Shown here in pieces: positions 8,783-17,737 of a stretch of DNA of 32,352 nt. The notes beneath the pieces are model-generated. The model had not been told where the DNA came from and did no database searches. It was given only the letters and a program-made list of their open reading frames with translations. This DNA is from Rickettsiaceae bacterium (GTDB lineage Bacteria; Pseudomonadota; Alphaproteobacteria; Rickettsiales; Rickettsiaceae): assembly GCA_021741085.1 (NCBI GenBank), contig JAIOYM010000002.1, positions 1 through 32,352 on the forward strand, read 5' to 3'. How positions within the stretch are numbered: position 1 is the stretch's first letter; the number at the start of each line of letters is the position of its first letter. Made by a program: the position numbers and the translations under genes.

Positions 8783-9982
8783 ATGTCATATACAAATTCA
8801 ATAAGATTTGGCAAAAGCAAAGATGGTAAAGAGTGTAAAGCCGAAGGATATCAGCATATCTTGTTACTTGCTCCGCATGGTTCGGGTAAAGGTGTAACAA
8901 TTGTTCTTCCTACGCTGCTAAGCTTAGATGAATCCTGCATTGTTCATGATATAAAACTAGAAAATTATCAAATGACAAGCGGATACAGAGAGTCAGTTGG
9001 ACATAAGATTTTTGTATTTAATCCACTAGGAGACAAAACTCACAGATATAACCCCCTTGATTTTATAAGTAGTAACACAAAACATAAAATAAATGACCTT
9101 CAAAAGCTTGCTGATTTATTAATTAAAGACAACGAAGCAGCTAAGATTCTATTTGTAGGTTTAGCCCTATATCTTGAAATTGTTAATGTAAAGAAAACCA
9201 TTGGAGAAATTTCTAAACTGATTAATCGAAATTTAGAGCAAGAGTTATCAGATGGACTTAAAAAGATTGATGCATCAAAAAATCAAGAATGTACTCAAAT
9301 GTTAAATGGCTTTTTAAGCCAGACTACGGAAACAAAAAGGCAAATAGTTGATCATTTAAAAGCTTCATTATATTTGTGGACAAACCCTCTTATAGACTAT
9401 GCAACTTCTGAATCAGATTTTAATATTGCTGCATTAAAAACCAGCAAAGCAACAATATATGTTGGGTTAAACCCAAGTGATATAGAAAGACTCAAACCAC
9501 TAATGTGTTTGTTTTACAATCATGCTTTTGAAAGACTTTTAAAAGCTGGGGAATCTCTTGGTTATGGCCCAGAAAACGGTGGTGTTAGCATTATATTAGA
9601 TGAATTTTGCACCATTGGTAAGTTAGAAAAATACGCACTTGCATATTTAAGAGGTTACAAAGTAAGGCTACTTGTTATTTCTTCAGACGTTTTGCAGATT
9701 GAAGCGCTTTATGGCACAAAAGAGGCATTAAGCCTTATATCCGATTGTCATTTTAAAGTATTTTTTGCAGCAAATGACCATAGAACAGCCGGGGTCATAT
9801 CTTCTTTATGCATAGACAAAAACGAAGAGAAGGAATTATTTTCATGGCAACAAATTATGAGTTTACCTACAGATTCACAAGTCGTTTTATTAGATAAAGA
9901 ACAACCCGTTATTTTACAAAAAAGCAAATATTTTGATGACGAAGAGCTAAAATCAAGGGTAATTGATACAGTGAAAATTTAA
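8783..9982 (+). CDS. VirD4/TraG-like coupling ATPase lacking the N-terminal membrane domain
   Basis: The 399-aa protein resembles the cytoplasmic part of type IV coupling proteins, which select substrates and feed them to the secretion channel. It has Walker A GSGKG at residues 33-37 in an APHGSGKGVTIVLPTLL context, an HDIKLENY block, the WTNPLIDYATSESDF region and Walker B ILDEF with D273-E274. It ends in a ...LLDKEQPVILQKSKYF stretch like rickettsial VirD4. Family members are typically 550-650 aa with two N-terminal membrane helices. Those are absent here although the start has a strong AGGAG site. It is therefore either a soluble paralogue or a truncated transferred copy. No relaxase or other transfer gene adjoins it, and the IS630-derived element begins 98 bp after its stop. 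Confidence 0.85.
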   Translation: MSYTNSIRFGKSKDGKECKAEGYQHILLLAPHGSGKGVTIVLPTLLSLDESCIVHDIKLENYQMTSGYRESVGHKIFVFNPLGDKTHRYNPLDFISSNTKHKINDLQKLADLLIKDNEAAKILFVGLALYLEIVNVKKTIGEISKLINRNLEQELSDGLKKIDASKNQECTQMLNGFLSQTTETKRQIVDHLKASLYLWTNPLIDYATSESDFNIAALKTSKATIYVGLNPSDIERLKPLMCLFYNHAFERLLKAGESLGYGPENGGVSIILDEFCTIGKLEKYALAYLRGYKVRLLVISSDVLQIEALYGTKEALSLISDCHFKVFFAANDHRTAGVISSLCIDKNEEKELFSWQQIMSLPTDSQVVLLDKEQPVILQKSKYFDDEELKSRVIDTVKI

Positions 9983-10037
9983 TTATTCTGCTTGATTTGC
10001 AATTTTTAGCTTATCAAGCATATCTATATAACCTTAC

Positions 10038-10063
10038 AGAAAGGACATAATAGTCTCCTTTCT
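10038..10063 (+). terminator. Hairpin after the VirD4-like gene
   Basis: AGAAAGGA (10038-10045) and TCCTTTCT (10056-10063) form a perfect 8-bp stem with a 10-base loop, 56 bp after the stop codon. There is no T-run after it, so termination is possible but not certain. Confidence 0.35.
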
Positions 10064-10080
10064 TGGGTAACTCAGTTACA

Positions 10081-10305
10081 TATAGCTTAACTCGAAAAGC
10101 TAGTGACGGTTTTAAAGTCGCAACAAGGCCTGCGAAAAATCGAAAAAATTACGCTGCTTTTGTGATGTTGCAACCAGGCTCATTATAAGTTTTGCCTTCA
10201 TGAATTGTGGCGATTTATGAAAATTGATATTATCCATCACTATAATTTGTTTTGGTTTTAGGCTCTTTACCCTTCTTTGTTACTACCTAACGGAGTTAAG
10301 CTATA
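10081..10305 (-). mobile_element. IS630-derived miniature element, copy A (225 bp)
   Basis: The element is bounded by perfect 13-bp inverted repeats, TATAGCTTAACTC at 10081-10093 and GAGTTAAGCTATA at 10293-10305. The outermost TA may be the target duplication typical of IS630/Tc1-mariner elements. The minus strand encodes a relic of the DDE transposase, IIVMDNINFHK, which matches the second catalytic Asp region of IS630 transposases. The later part of the enzyme is deleted. Copy C at 29535-29759 is the same length and nearly the same sequence in opposite orientation. It cannot encode a working transposase and would need one in trans. Confidence 0.8.
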
Positions 10306-10488
10306 ACTAGTTCAATTAGCTCAATGAAAAGGAACTTAAAATAACGAATAGCTTATCGAGTTAAGCTTGGTAAAAGCACAATTTTCTAAAAGTAATAAAG
10401 AAAATTCATTGTGAACTTTTAAGATTTCTAGCGATACAGTTAGCTAACTTATTTGAATGGGTGTTTTTGGGCTTTGCACGGCAAAACT

Positions 10489-10564
<76 letters not shown>

Positions 10565-10812
10565 AAGGATAAAAAAGATAATATTAACAGTGATTATGCT
10601 ATAGAAATATACTATATGCAAGATGTAATTTATTATACGCCTATGATTAGATTCTCCTGGTTTAAGTTTAGCCTATTGTCAGATTATGATTTGTTGTTTA
10701 CATGAGTCGTTAGAAAACGTAGACACTGAGGTCTTTGTTATCACTCTCTTTTCTAAATCAACAGGGCCTTAAGGGGAGATTTTTTATTTAATAACAAAAA
10801 TCCAATATATTC

Positions 10813-11268
10813 TTAATCTTCCTCTTCAATTTCTAAGTCATCTGTATTATGAAGTCTTTCGTAGTTTTCATGTCTTTCTTGGGCTTCAATAGATAAAGTA
10901 GCTATAGGCCTGGCTTTCAAACGGTTTACACCTATTTCATCTCCGCTTTCTTCGCAATAACCATAAGTGCCATCTATTATTCTTTCTAGGGCTGCATCAA
11001 TTTTATTTATAAGTTTGCGATATCTATTTCTAGTTCTAAGTTCAAAACTAGTTTGTTCTTCTGCTGAAGCCCTTGTGCTTATATCTGCCTGATGCAACTC
11101 ATTTTCTTTTAGGTGGATCAAAGTGTCATCTGAATCTCTAAGTAATTGTTGCTTCCAAGTAACTAATTTTTGTCTAAAAAATTCAAGCTGCATAGGGTTC
11201 ATGTATTCCTCTGAATCGGATGGCTCATAATTTGCGGGTAAAATCCCCTTTTTTATAACAATAGACAT
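10813..11268 (-). CDS. dksA: DksA/TraR-family transcription factor with degenerate zinc site
   Basis: DksA binds in the RNA polymerase secondary channel and, with ppGpp, shifts transcription away from rRNA. The 151-aa protein has the family coiled coil (residues ~35-100, including SFELRTRNRYRKLINKID) and the globular end GYCEESGDEIGVNRLKARPIATLSIEAQERHE. Two departures stand out. Only C105 of the four zinc-ligand cysteines remains, with S108, S126 and A129 at the other places; partial loss is known in alphaproteobacterial DksA. At the coiled-coil tip the D-x-x-D-R-A motif reads DISTRA, so the second Asp is Thr65. The acidic C-terminus ends in EIEEED. Identity is good; activity like that of E. 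coli DksA is uncertain. Confidence 0.88.
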   Translation of the reverse strand: MSIVIKKGILPANYEPSDSEEYMNPMQLEFFRQKLVTWKQQLLRDSDDTLIHLKENELHQADISTRASAEEQTSFELRTRNRYRKLINKIDAALERIIDGTYGYCEESGDEIGVNRLKARPIATLSIEAQERHENYERLHNTDDLEIEEED

Positions 11269-11507
11269 AAATTTACAAATAAATATTTTTTATTAGATTC
11301 TTGATATTATAGTAGCTTAACGATAAAATTGCAAGAAAGATTATTGTGAATTTTCATGAGAATCTTTATCCCAAACATATCTAAATATGGGTTTGAGTAA
11401 ATTAAAACAAAGCTAAGAATTGATATATTTGTAATAAGTCATATAATGATTAGGTTGCCTTATATTAACTGAATTTTTAGGTCTTAAATGATAAGAATTT
11501 TTAATTT

Positions 11508-12440
11508 TCAATTTTCAGAATTCTTATCCAACAACTTCATTAATTCATTCCATTCTCTTTTGGTCATGGAGCTATTTTCAAATTTAACTTCTTCTCCATT
11601 TAGCATCTTTTTTATAATATTAAACGACGAACGCGAAAGATTTACAGCTTCCAAAGAATATTCTTCAAAAGCATCAAAAGTGTAGGGAACCCATTTTTTT
11701 ATTATATCTAAAATGACTTGAGCATAAACTCTAATTTCATATTGTGCATGACTATCAGCTCGCAACCGCACAAAATGTAGTAAATTATGTAAATTAATTT
11801 TCCAATACCATTCTGTATAATAATTAAGAGTTAGATTCATCCGCGCCAGTTCTCGGGCTATACCATAACCATTTTCGTTAATAACATTACCTTCATCGTT
11901 TTCATTCATTAATTCAATGTAATGTTCATAACACTGCAATGCATCATTTCTTAAAATTCCAAGCACTTTATTAGAATAATCATCAGGCAAAATATTATCA
12001 GCTCTTCCCTGTTTGTTGATACTCGATTGCGCAGATAATTGTTGCTTTTCAGGTATATAAAATTCACTACCCAAAATAGAATATCTAGCCGAATATTCAT
12101 TTACGCTAGCTGTTCTATGTCTAATCCACTGACGTGCTACAAAAATTGGCAATTTTACATGGAATTTAATGTCACACATTTCAAATGGGGTGGTATGTTT
12201 ATGACGCATAAGGTAGTTTATCAAACCCTTGTCTTGATTGGTTTGTTTTGTGCCTTTACCGTATGAAACCCTAGCAGCCTGTACTATAGAAGAGTCTGTG
12301 CCCATATAATCAATAACACGAATAAAACCGTGATCCAAAATTTTTATAGGCTCATATAGAATTTTTTCTAACTCACTAGAAACAATTCTACGCGTTGGCA
12401 TTTCTTCTTCTATAGAGTTATCATTATCTTTTTGTTCCAT
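11508..12440 (-). CDS. thyX: Flavin-dependent thymidylate synthase
   Basis: ThyX makes dTMP from dUMP using FAD and methylenetetrahydrofolate, replacing ThyA in many Rickettsiales. The ThyX signature RHRTASVNEYSARYS lies at residues 107-121, followed by ISO-type blocks such as REL-AR and the C-terminal H-x(3-4)-LR-DSHAQYEIR region (near residue 225-240). Length is about 310 aa. I placed the start at the ATG at 12438-12440, which has a GGGGTG element about 6 bases upstream. A GTG three codons earlier (12447-12449) is the alternative. The first ~20 residues are acidic and poorly conserved. Confidence 0.95.
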   Translation of the reverse strand: MEQKDNDNSIEEEMPTRRIVSSELEKILYEPIKILDHGFIRVIDYMGTDSSIVQAARVSYGKGTKQTNQDKGLINYLMRHKHTTPFEMCDIKFHVKLPIFVARQWIRHRTASVNEYSARYSILGSEFYIPEKQQLSAQSSINKQGRADNILPDDYSNKVLGILRNDALQCYEHYIELMNENDEGNVINENGYGIARELARMNLTLNYYTEWYWKINLHNLLHFVRLRADSHAQYEIRVYAQVILDIIKKWVPYTFDAFEEYSLEAVNLSRSSFNIIKKMLNGEEVKFENSSMTKREWNELMKLLDKNSEN

Positions 12441-12756
12441 ATATTTCACCCCACTCGGTAATTTTTATTCTATTGCATGATTAAGATAATTAAGAATAGC
12501 TTAGATTGTTTTTTTACTAAGTTAATTTAATAACTACAAAATCCTTATGTTAAAATTAATATAATTCAAAACCATATACTTATCTTTTGCAACTATTTCT
12601 ATTAAATAGTATTAAACTTAATAGTCTACTACACCCTACTCTCAACGAATTGTTTATTTAAATAGCGCCAACTTATATATTACACCAAATTTCATATAAA
12701 AATAGCAGCTATTCAAAATATAACAAAACATAAATTTAAATTTATTTATGTCTTTA
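12441..12756. other. Intergenic region between bamA and thyX
   Basis: This AT-rich stretch separates the end of bamA from the start of thyX, both on the minus strand. It must hold the thyX promoter and any bamA terminator that lies beyond the stop. I see no clear consensus promoter, no strong hairpin and no supported ORF. Confidence 0.5.
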
Positions 12757-15171
12757 CTACATACTCTGTGAAAAACTAAAATGCCAGGATTGAGTTTTAT
12801 CATAGTCCTTATAAATTAAAGGTACCGAAAAGAAAAGAGAGCCATATTTAGAGCTAATACCAACACTAGCACTTAATCTTATATCAACTTTATCCCCAAT
12901 AACTTTTTCCCCATTAAGATATTCTTGTATAAGTTCTTCTTGATAGCCCCAAATCGTTCCAGCTTCAACAGTAAAATGACCTTTGAAACCAAATTCCTTG
13001 ATAAAATCTACTTGCATTATTTTCTCAAGAGGTAGACTTAGATCGGTTTTAAATTTTATAAAATTTAACCCACCGATACCAAAATTTTTATTATCATCCT
13101 TTTTATCTTTGGCGTCTTGTTTGGCATCTTTTGCTTTCCTTGGACCAATACCACCCTCCTCAAAACCAAAGAAAGTATTTTCACCTAATGTAAAGTAATC
13201 TCGAGGTGACAATACTTCTCCTCCCCAAGGTCTTACAAAAGTAGCACCAGCAGATATTTTTAAAGCTAACAGATCTTCAATGAAAGATTTGTAATAAGAA
13301 GCATTAGTAGTTAATTTAATATACTTGTTACCAAACCCCAAACCTGTTAAATCAAGTGCAATCGAAGTCTTATAACCTTTTGGAGAAATTGATATTGGAT
13401 CTAAACCACTCCAATTTAAACCATAAACTATCGATGAATAATAAGCATCTTTTAAATTTTTGTTAGTTGTTGTCTTTTTCTCATAAAAATTATTGGAAAA
13501 TCCATATTCTAGGTCCCATCCAAAGTTGGATGTAAAATTACCAGCAAGGTCTAAAGTAATTTTATGAGATATAGCATTAATACCATTTATCAAATTTTGA
13601 TAAAGAGTGTTTTCTGCCGTAAAGTTTGAAGCAGAGTGGGATCTTCTATACTTAACTCCAGCAACAAGGTTTTTATCCAGAAAAAACGGATCAATATAAC
13701 CTATAGATGTTTCAAAAATTTTATCTGTGTTTACAGATCCTGCAACATATGCGGTCTTACCTAAACCAAATAAATTGATTTCTTTATAATTTGCATTAGC
13801 AGAAACAGCTTTTCCAGAAGCGCTAAGCCCTGCATTCAAACCTGTTGTAGATTGCTCTTGTAGCTTGATGTCTAAATCAATATTTTTGCTATTAATTGCC
13901 TTGGTAGAGTTATTTATACCAATATTATTAGCAAAGTAATTTGTTACAGCAAGGTTTCTGTATATAGTTCCAACTAAACTCTCTTTGAATACTTCTCCTT
14001 CTTGAACTTTTATAATCTTTCTAATTATACTATCGTGGGTTTTATTGTTACCACTTATATTTATATTCCCTATGAAATAATTTTCAGCATTTTCAATTTG
14101 TAAAACAACATTTACAATTTTGTTTTTGTTATCCTTTTTCGTAATGGTTCTTATTGAAATTTCGCTAAAACCTTTATCAACCAATTGCGAGGTGATTTTA
14201 TTAGCAATAGTATCCAACTTTGTTGCATTGTAAATTTCGTCACTTTTAGCATGCTTAAGATAATTGTAAAAAGGTTGCAAGTTGATGGCGTCAATATCGC
14301 TTTTAATCTCCACTGTTCCCAGCTTATATTTGTCACCTTCTTCTACGCTGTAGAAAATATTGAAATACTGCTGATCTTTACTCAACTCTGCCTCGATGGC
14401 AACAACTTTAAAACCGGCAAAACCTCTTTCATTATAATATCTTTCTAATAACTCTTTATCTACATCTAAAAAATTAGGATCATAAACATTATGTGTATCA
14501 AAAAACCTATACCACTTGGTCTCTTTAGTTAAAAGAGCAGATTTTAACATTTTTTCATTAAACTCGCTATTTCCAGAAAAATGAATATTTTTTACTGTAG
14601 TTTTAGGTCCTTCGGATATTTTAAAAACCAACTTGACAGTATTATTACGGGACGGCTTAATCAAATATGTAATATTTATATTGTAATAACCGATACTATT
14701 ATAAACTTCTTTTATGTTTTGTATATCATCATAAATCTTAGCCTCATTAATAGCTCTACCTTTAGAGGTTGTATTAATCTGATCTATATTTTGACCTTTA
14801 CTTGTTGAAATTATTTTCAATAAATCTTTATTTATTATTGCCTTGTTACCAATAAATTCTATTTTTCCTATTAATGAGCTCTCTTTTACAGATATAAACA
14901 AAACACCATTAGTTAAAGTAATGGATACTTTTTTGAAAAGTGATTTTGCATAAAGTTTTTTAATAAGTTGCGGTATATCTTCGTCTTGCAAATCATCACC
15001 GACTTTTAAACCTAAAGATTTTAATATTAGGTTGTTTTCAACACGTTGATTACCCTCAATTTTTATACTAACTATTTTGTCAGCAAAAATTTCATTAACC
15101 TGTGCAGAAAAAAAAGCTAGTAGGCTAATTGATAAAGTAGCAAGAAATCTATATCTTATCTTTCGTATCAT
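12757..15171 (-). CDS. bamA: Outer membrane protein assembly factor BamA
   Basis: BamA is the Omp85 protein that folds beta-barrel proteins into the outer membrane. The 804-aa product begins with a signal peptide (residues 1-~30, hydrophobic LATLSISLLAFFSAQV, cut near FADK). Five POTRA domains occupy about residues 33-440, and a 16-strand barrel of about 360 residues ends in the aromatic strand HFSFSQSM. In the loop-6 region, where BamA proteins normally carry V-R-G-F before GIGP, the sequence reads F-F-G-F at 667-670, so the near-invariant Arg is Phe668. A charged insert (KDAKQDAKDKKDD) follows directly. pccA lies upstream, 145 bp away, not the rseP gene often found next to bamA. Confidence 0.95.
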   Translation of the reverse strand: MIRKIRYRFLATLSISLLAFFSAQVNEIFADKIVSIKIEGNQRVENNLILKSLGLKVGDDLQDEDIPQLIKKLYAKSLFKKVSITLTNGVLFISVKESSLIGKIEFIGNKAIINKDLLKIISTSKGQNIDQINTTSKGRAINEAKIYDDIQNIKEVYNSIGYYNINITYLIKPSRNNTVKLVFKISEGPKTTVKNIHFSGNSEFNEKMLKSALLTKETKWYRFFDTHNVYDPNFLDVDKELLERYYNERGFAGFKVVAIEAELSKDQQYFNIFYSVEEGDKYKLGTVEIKSDIDAINLQPFYNYLKHAKSDEIYNATKLDTIANKITSQLVDKGFSEISIRTITKKDNKNKIVNVVLQIENAENYFIGNINISGNNKTHDSIIRKIIKVQEGEVFKESLVGTIYRNLAVTNYFANNIGINNSTKAINSKNIDLDIKLQEQSTTGLNAGLSASGKAVSANANYKEINLFGLGKTAYVAGSVNTDKIFETSIGYIDPFFLDKNLVAGVKYRRSHSASNFTAENTLYQNLINGINAISHKITLDLAGNFTSNFGWDLEYGFSNNFYEKKTTTNKNLKDAYYSSIVYGLNWSGLDPISISPKGYKTSIALDLTGLGFGNKYIKLTTNASYYKSFIEDLLALKISAGATFVRPWGGEVLSPRDYFTLGENTFFGFEEGGIGPRKAKDAKQDAKDKKDDNKNFGIGGLNFIKFKTDLSLPLEKIMQVDFIKEFGFKGHFTVEAGTIWGYQEELIQEYLNGEKVIGDKVDIRLSASVGISSKYGSLFFSVPLIYKDYDKTQSWHFSFSQSM

Positions 15172-15316
15172 AATATCTATTTAAATATATAACCTAAATT
15201 TATGTTGCAATCGTATCACAACGGCAAGTAAAAACCAACATTTTTGATAAAAATAAATTAGCCATGTTCAAGTTGAAAAGTTTTGATAAAAGAACATTGA
15301 TATTAAGATCTTATTT

Positions 15317-17317
15317 TTACTCAAATTCGATTAAACTTTGCCCACTATCTACGCAGTCCCCTTCCTTAACGTTAACACAAGCCACAACGCTATCAAATTC
15401 AGCTAAAATGATATTTTCCATTTTCATTGCCAAAAGTGTAATCAATTCGTTTCCCTTTGTTATAACGTCACCTGCTTTAACTTTAACAGATATAACTTGT
15501 CCAGAAAGAGGTGCAACAAGATTATCATTGTTAATTCCAGCTAATGGTTTACGTGCCACTATAGCCTCTAATTCCGACATTCTTGGAGAACGTACAAAAG
15601 TTTTAATACTAATGCCGCTATAAGTCAGTTTATAACCACTTGTAATATATTCTAGTTTAATATTTACTATTTTTCCATTCACAACTGCTGTAAAAATTTT
15701 ATCCCCAACATTCCAATTAGAAGTTACCAAAATGCGACTAATTCCCTGCCTTATTCTGTAACCATTTTCTATCGGCCTTATTATTACGGGAAAAAACTTA
15801 TCTTCAATATTAACAACCCAACGAGTACCAACTTCCATAGTATTTTTTTGTGAGCCATCATCTATTGTAGATTCTCTTATGTGTTCTTTTAGAAATATGT
15901 GAACTGCCGCAGCCAAAAAAATCAATGTAGTATCAGATGTAAGCTCTGTTCCAACAAAACCTTGTGCATACTCTTCTTGTATAAAATTTGTCGATATATT
16001 ACCTTCTATGAATTTATTATGATGCATTAAGGCTTCCAAAAAACTTATATTATGGGAAACACCAGAAATAATATAACGACTTAGAGCGCTTTGCATTTGA
16101 GTAATAGCTTCTGTACGATTTGGTCCCCATGTAATAATTTTGGAAATCATGGAATCATAAAACATACTAATTTCAGAACCAGCATTAACGCCACTATCTA
16201 TTCTCAAGTTATCACTTTTTATAGGCTCTATATATTCACGAATTCTACCGCTTGATGGTAAAAATCCACGTGTCGGATCTTCAGAATAAACTCTACATTC
16301 AATAGACCAACCATTCAATTTCACATCTTCTTGTTTTATATCCAATTTATTTCCAGCAGCCATTTTAACCATTTCTTTTACGATATCTATACCCGTAATA
16401 TACTCTGTAACAGTATGTTCTACCTGCAACCTAGTATTCATTTCAAGAAAATAAAAGTTTTTGTCTTGATCGAAAATAAATTCAACCGTTCCAGCGGAAT
16501 AATAACCTACTTTTTTTACTAATGCCTTTACTTGCTCATACATTTTGTTGCGCAAATCATCGTCTATAATTACGCTAGGAGCCTCTTCTATAATTTTTTG
16601 ATGGTACCTTTGTAAGGAACACTCTCTTTCCCCTAAGCACACTACATTACCATATTTATCAGCTAAAACTTGTATTTCTATATGTCGAGGGCTTTCTATT
16701 AATTTTTCTATGAACACTCTACCGTCGCTAAAACTATTAGTAGCCTCCATTTTAGCCGAAAAGAAAGCTTCCTTCATTTGCTCATCTTCGTAAACAGTTC
16801 TCATACCCCTTCCACCACCACCAGCAGCAGCTTTCACTATAACGGGAAAACCTATTGATCTAGCTATTTCCAAAGCTTCAGTTTCCGAATTAATTACACC
16901 TATATATCCAGGAACAGTGTTAACACCAGAATCTATCGCAATCTTTTTTGCTTCTATTTTATCGCCCATAACTTTTATAGCGTAAGAGCTGGGTCCTATC
17001 AATTTAACACGTTCTTTTTCTAAAGCTAATGCAAACTCTGCATTCTCAGACAAAAATCCATATCCTGGATGCACAGCTTGAGCGCCGCTAGTTCTAATGG
17101 TTTTTATAATGTTAGGTATATTAAGATAACTTGATATGGCGGGAGAGTTGCCAACATAATAAGCTTCATCTGCATATTTTACATGCAAAGAATCAGTATC
17201 AGCTTCAGAATATATAGCAACTGTTTTTATTCCCATTGCTTTTAGCGTGCGCATTATTCGTAAAGCTATTTCTCCACGATTAGCAACTAATACTTTATCG
17301 AAACTATAATTAGTCAT
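15317..17317 (-). CDS. pccA: Propionyl-CoA carboxylase alpha subunit (biotin carboxylase plus biotin carrier)
   Basis: The subunit carboxylates biotin using ATP and bicarbonate; a separate beta chain passes the carboxyl group to propionyl-CoA, giving methylmalonyl-CoA. The start was placed at the ATG at 17315-17317 (MTNYSFDKVLVANRGEIA). A GTG 13 codons upstream is less likely. Visible parts are VANRGEIALRI, the HPGYGFLSEN block, ATP-grasp glycine loop KAAAGGGGRGM, ERECSLQRYHQKIIEEAPS, EMNTRLQVEH and the biotin site AMKME near the C-terminus, with the biotinyl Lys at about residue 632 of 666. The middle region before the carrier fits the PCC BT domain better than acetyl-CoA carboxylase AccC, which is shorter. 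pccB, usually adjacent in Rickettsia, is not in this window. Confidence 0.93.
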   Translation of the reverse strand: MTNYSFDKVLVANRGEIALRIMRTLKAMGIKTVAIYSEADTDSLHVKYADEAYYVGNSPAISSYLNIPNIIKTIRTSGAQAVHPGYGFLSENAEFALALEKERVKLIGPSSYAIKVMGDKIEAKKIAIDSGVNTVPGYIGVINSETEALEIARSIGFPVIVKAAAGGGGRGMRTVYEDEQMKEAFFSAKMEATNSFSDGRVFIEKLIESPRHIEIQVLADKYGNVVCLGERECSLQRYHQKIIEEAPSVIIDDDLRNKMYEQVKALVKKVGYYSAGTVEFIFDQDKNFYFLEMNTRLQVEHTVTEYITGIDIVKEMVKMAAGNKLDIKQEDVKLNGWSIECRVYSEDPTRGFLPSSGRIREYIEPIKSDNLRIDSGVNAGSEISMFYDSMISKIITWGPNRTEAITQMQSALSRYIISGVSHNISFLEALMHHNKFIEGNISTNFIQEEYAQGFVGTELTSDTTLIFLAAAVHIFLKEHIRESTIDDGSQKNTMEVGTRWVVNIEDKFFPVIIRPIENGYRIRQGISRILVTSNWNVGDKIFTAVVNGKIVNIKLEYITSGYKLTYSGISIKTFVRSPRMSELEAIVARKPLAGINNDNLVAPLSGQVISVKVKAGDVITKGNELITLLAMKMENIILAEFDSVVACVNVKEGDCVDSGQSLIEFE

Positions 17318-17442
17318 ATTTAATTTTTTGATTAACTTGCAAACAAAAAAATGCACAAAACCAAAGAACTACTTTAAAAAAGTTAGAATTCAATAGCATT
17401 TTAAGCAAAGTCAAAGCACACATTCAAATGATTTCTGTGGGC

Positions 17443-17519
17443 TGGTGGGCGATAGAGGACTCGAACCTCCGGCCTCTACGTTGTCAACGTAGCGCTCTAA
17501 CCAACTGAGCTAATCGCCC
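17443..17519 (-). tRNA. tRNA-Val (anticodon GAC)
   Basis: The minus strand gives a 77-nt cloverleaf. Acceptor GGGCGAT pairs with ATCGCCC, followed by A73 and an encoded CCA. The D-arm is TTAGCTCAGTTGGTTAGAGC, the anticodon stem CTACG/CGTAG with loop TTGACAA reads GAC, and the T-loop is GGTTCGAGTCC. It lies upstream of pccA on the same strand. Confidence 0.96.
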
Positions 17520-17737
17520 ATAAACATATATTAATTTTATTCAACGCAACTTCATTAGAATCTTCAGAGCTCTGAAGATTTTCTTGTTGCCATATATTTA
17601 CATTTTATTGTTAATACAAAGCTTTAAAATCGAACAATTAGATTCTACCATTTATTAGTTTAATGTAAAGAATAAATGTTGCTTCAAATAGTATTTTAAA
17701 ATAGACTGGTACTGTGAAATTTCATTTATTGTTTATT

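Larger units (their letters stand above)
9983..10488. other. Intergenic region holding an IS630-derived element
   Basis: Between the VirD4-like gene and tRNA-Ala lie the hairpin at 10038-10063, the 225-bp element at 10081-10305, and a lone copy of its terminal sequence CGAGTTAAGCT near 10357-10367 that may be a decayed element end. The rest shows no gene or site that I can support. Confidence 0.5.

Noticed and set aside
10357..10367. Fourth IS630 element end (CGAGTTAAGCT)
   Set aside because: Only about 11 bases match and no partner end or transposase relic is nearby, so chance or heavy decay cannot be told apart.
15264..15623. Plus-strand frame opposite the end of pccA
   Set aside because: It is the reverse of the conserved biotin carrier domain and is explained by that gene.
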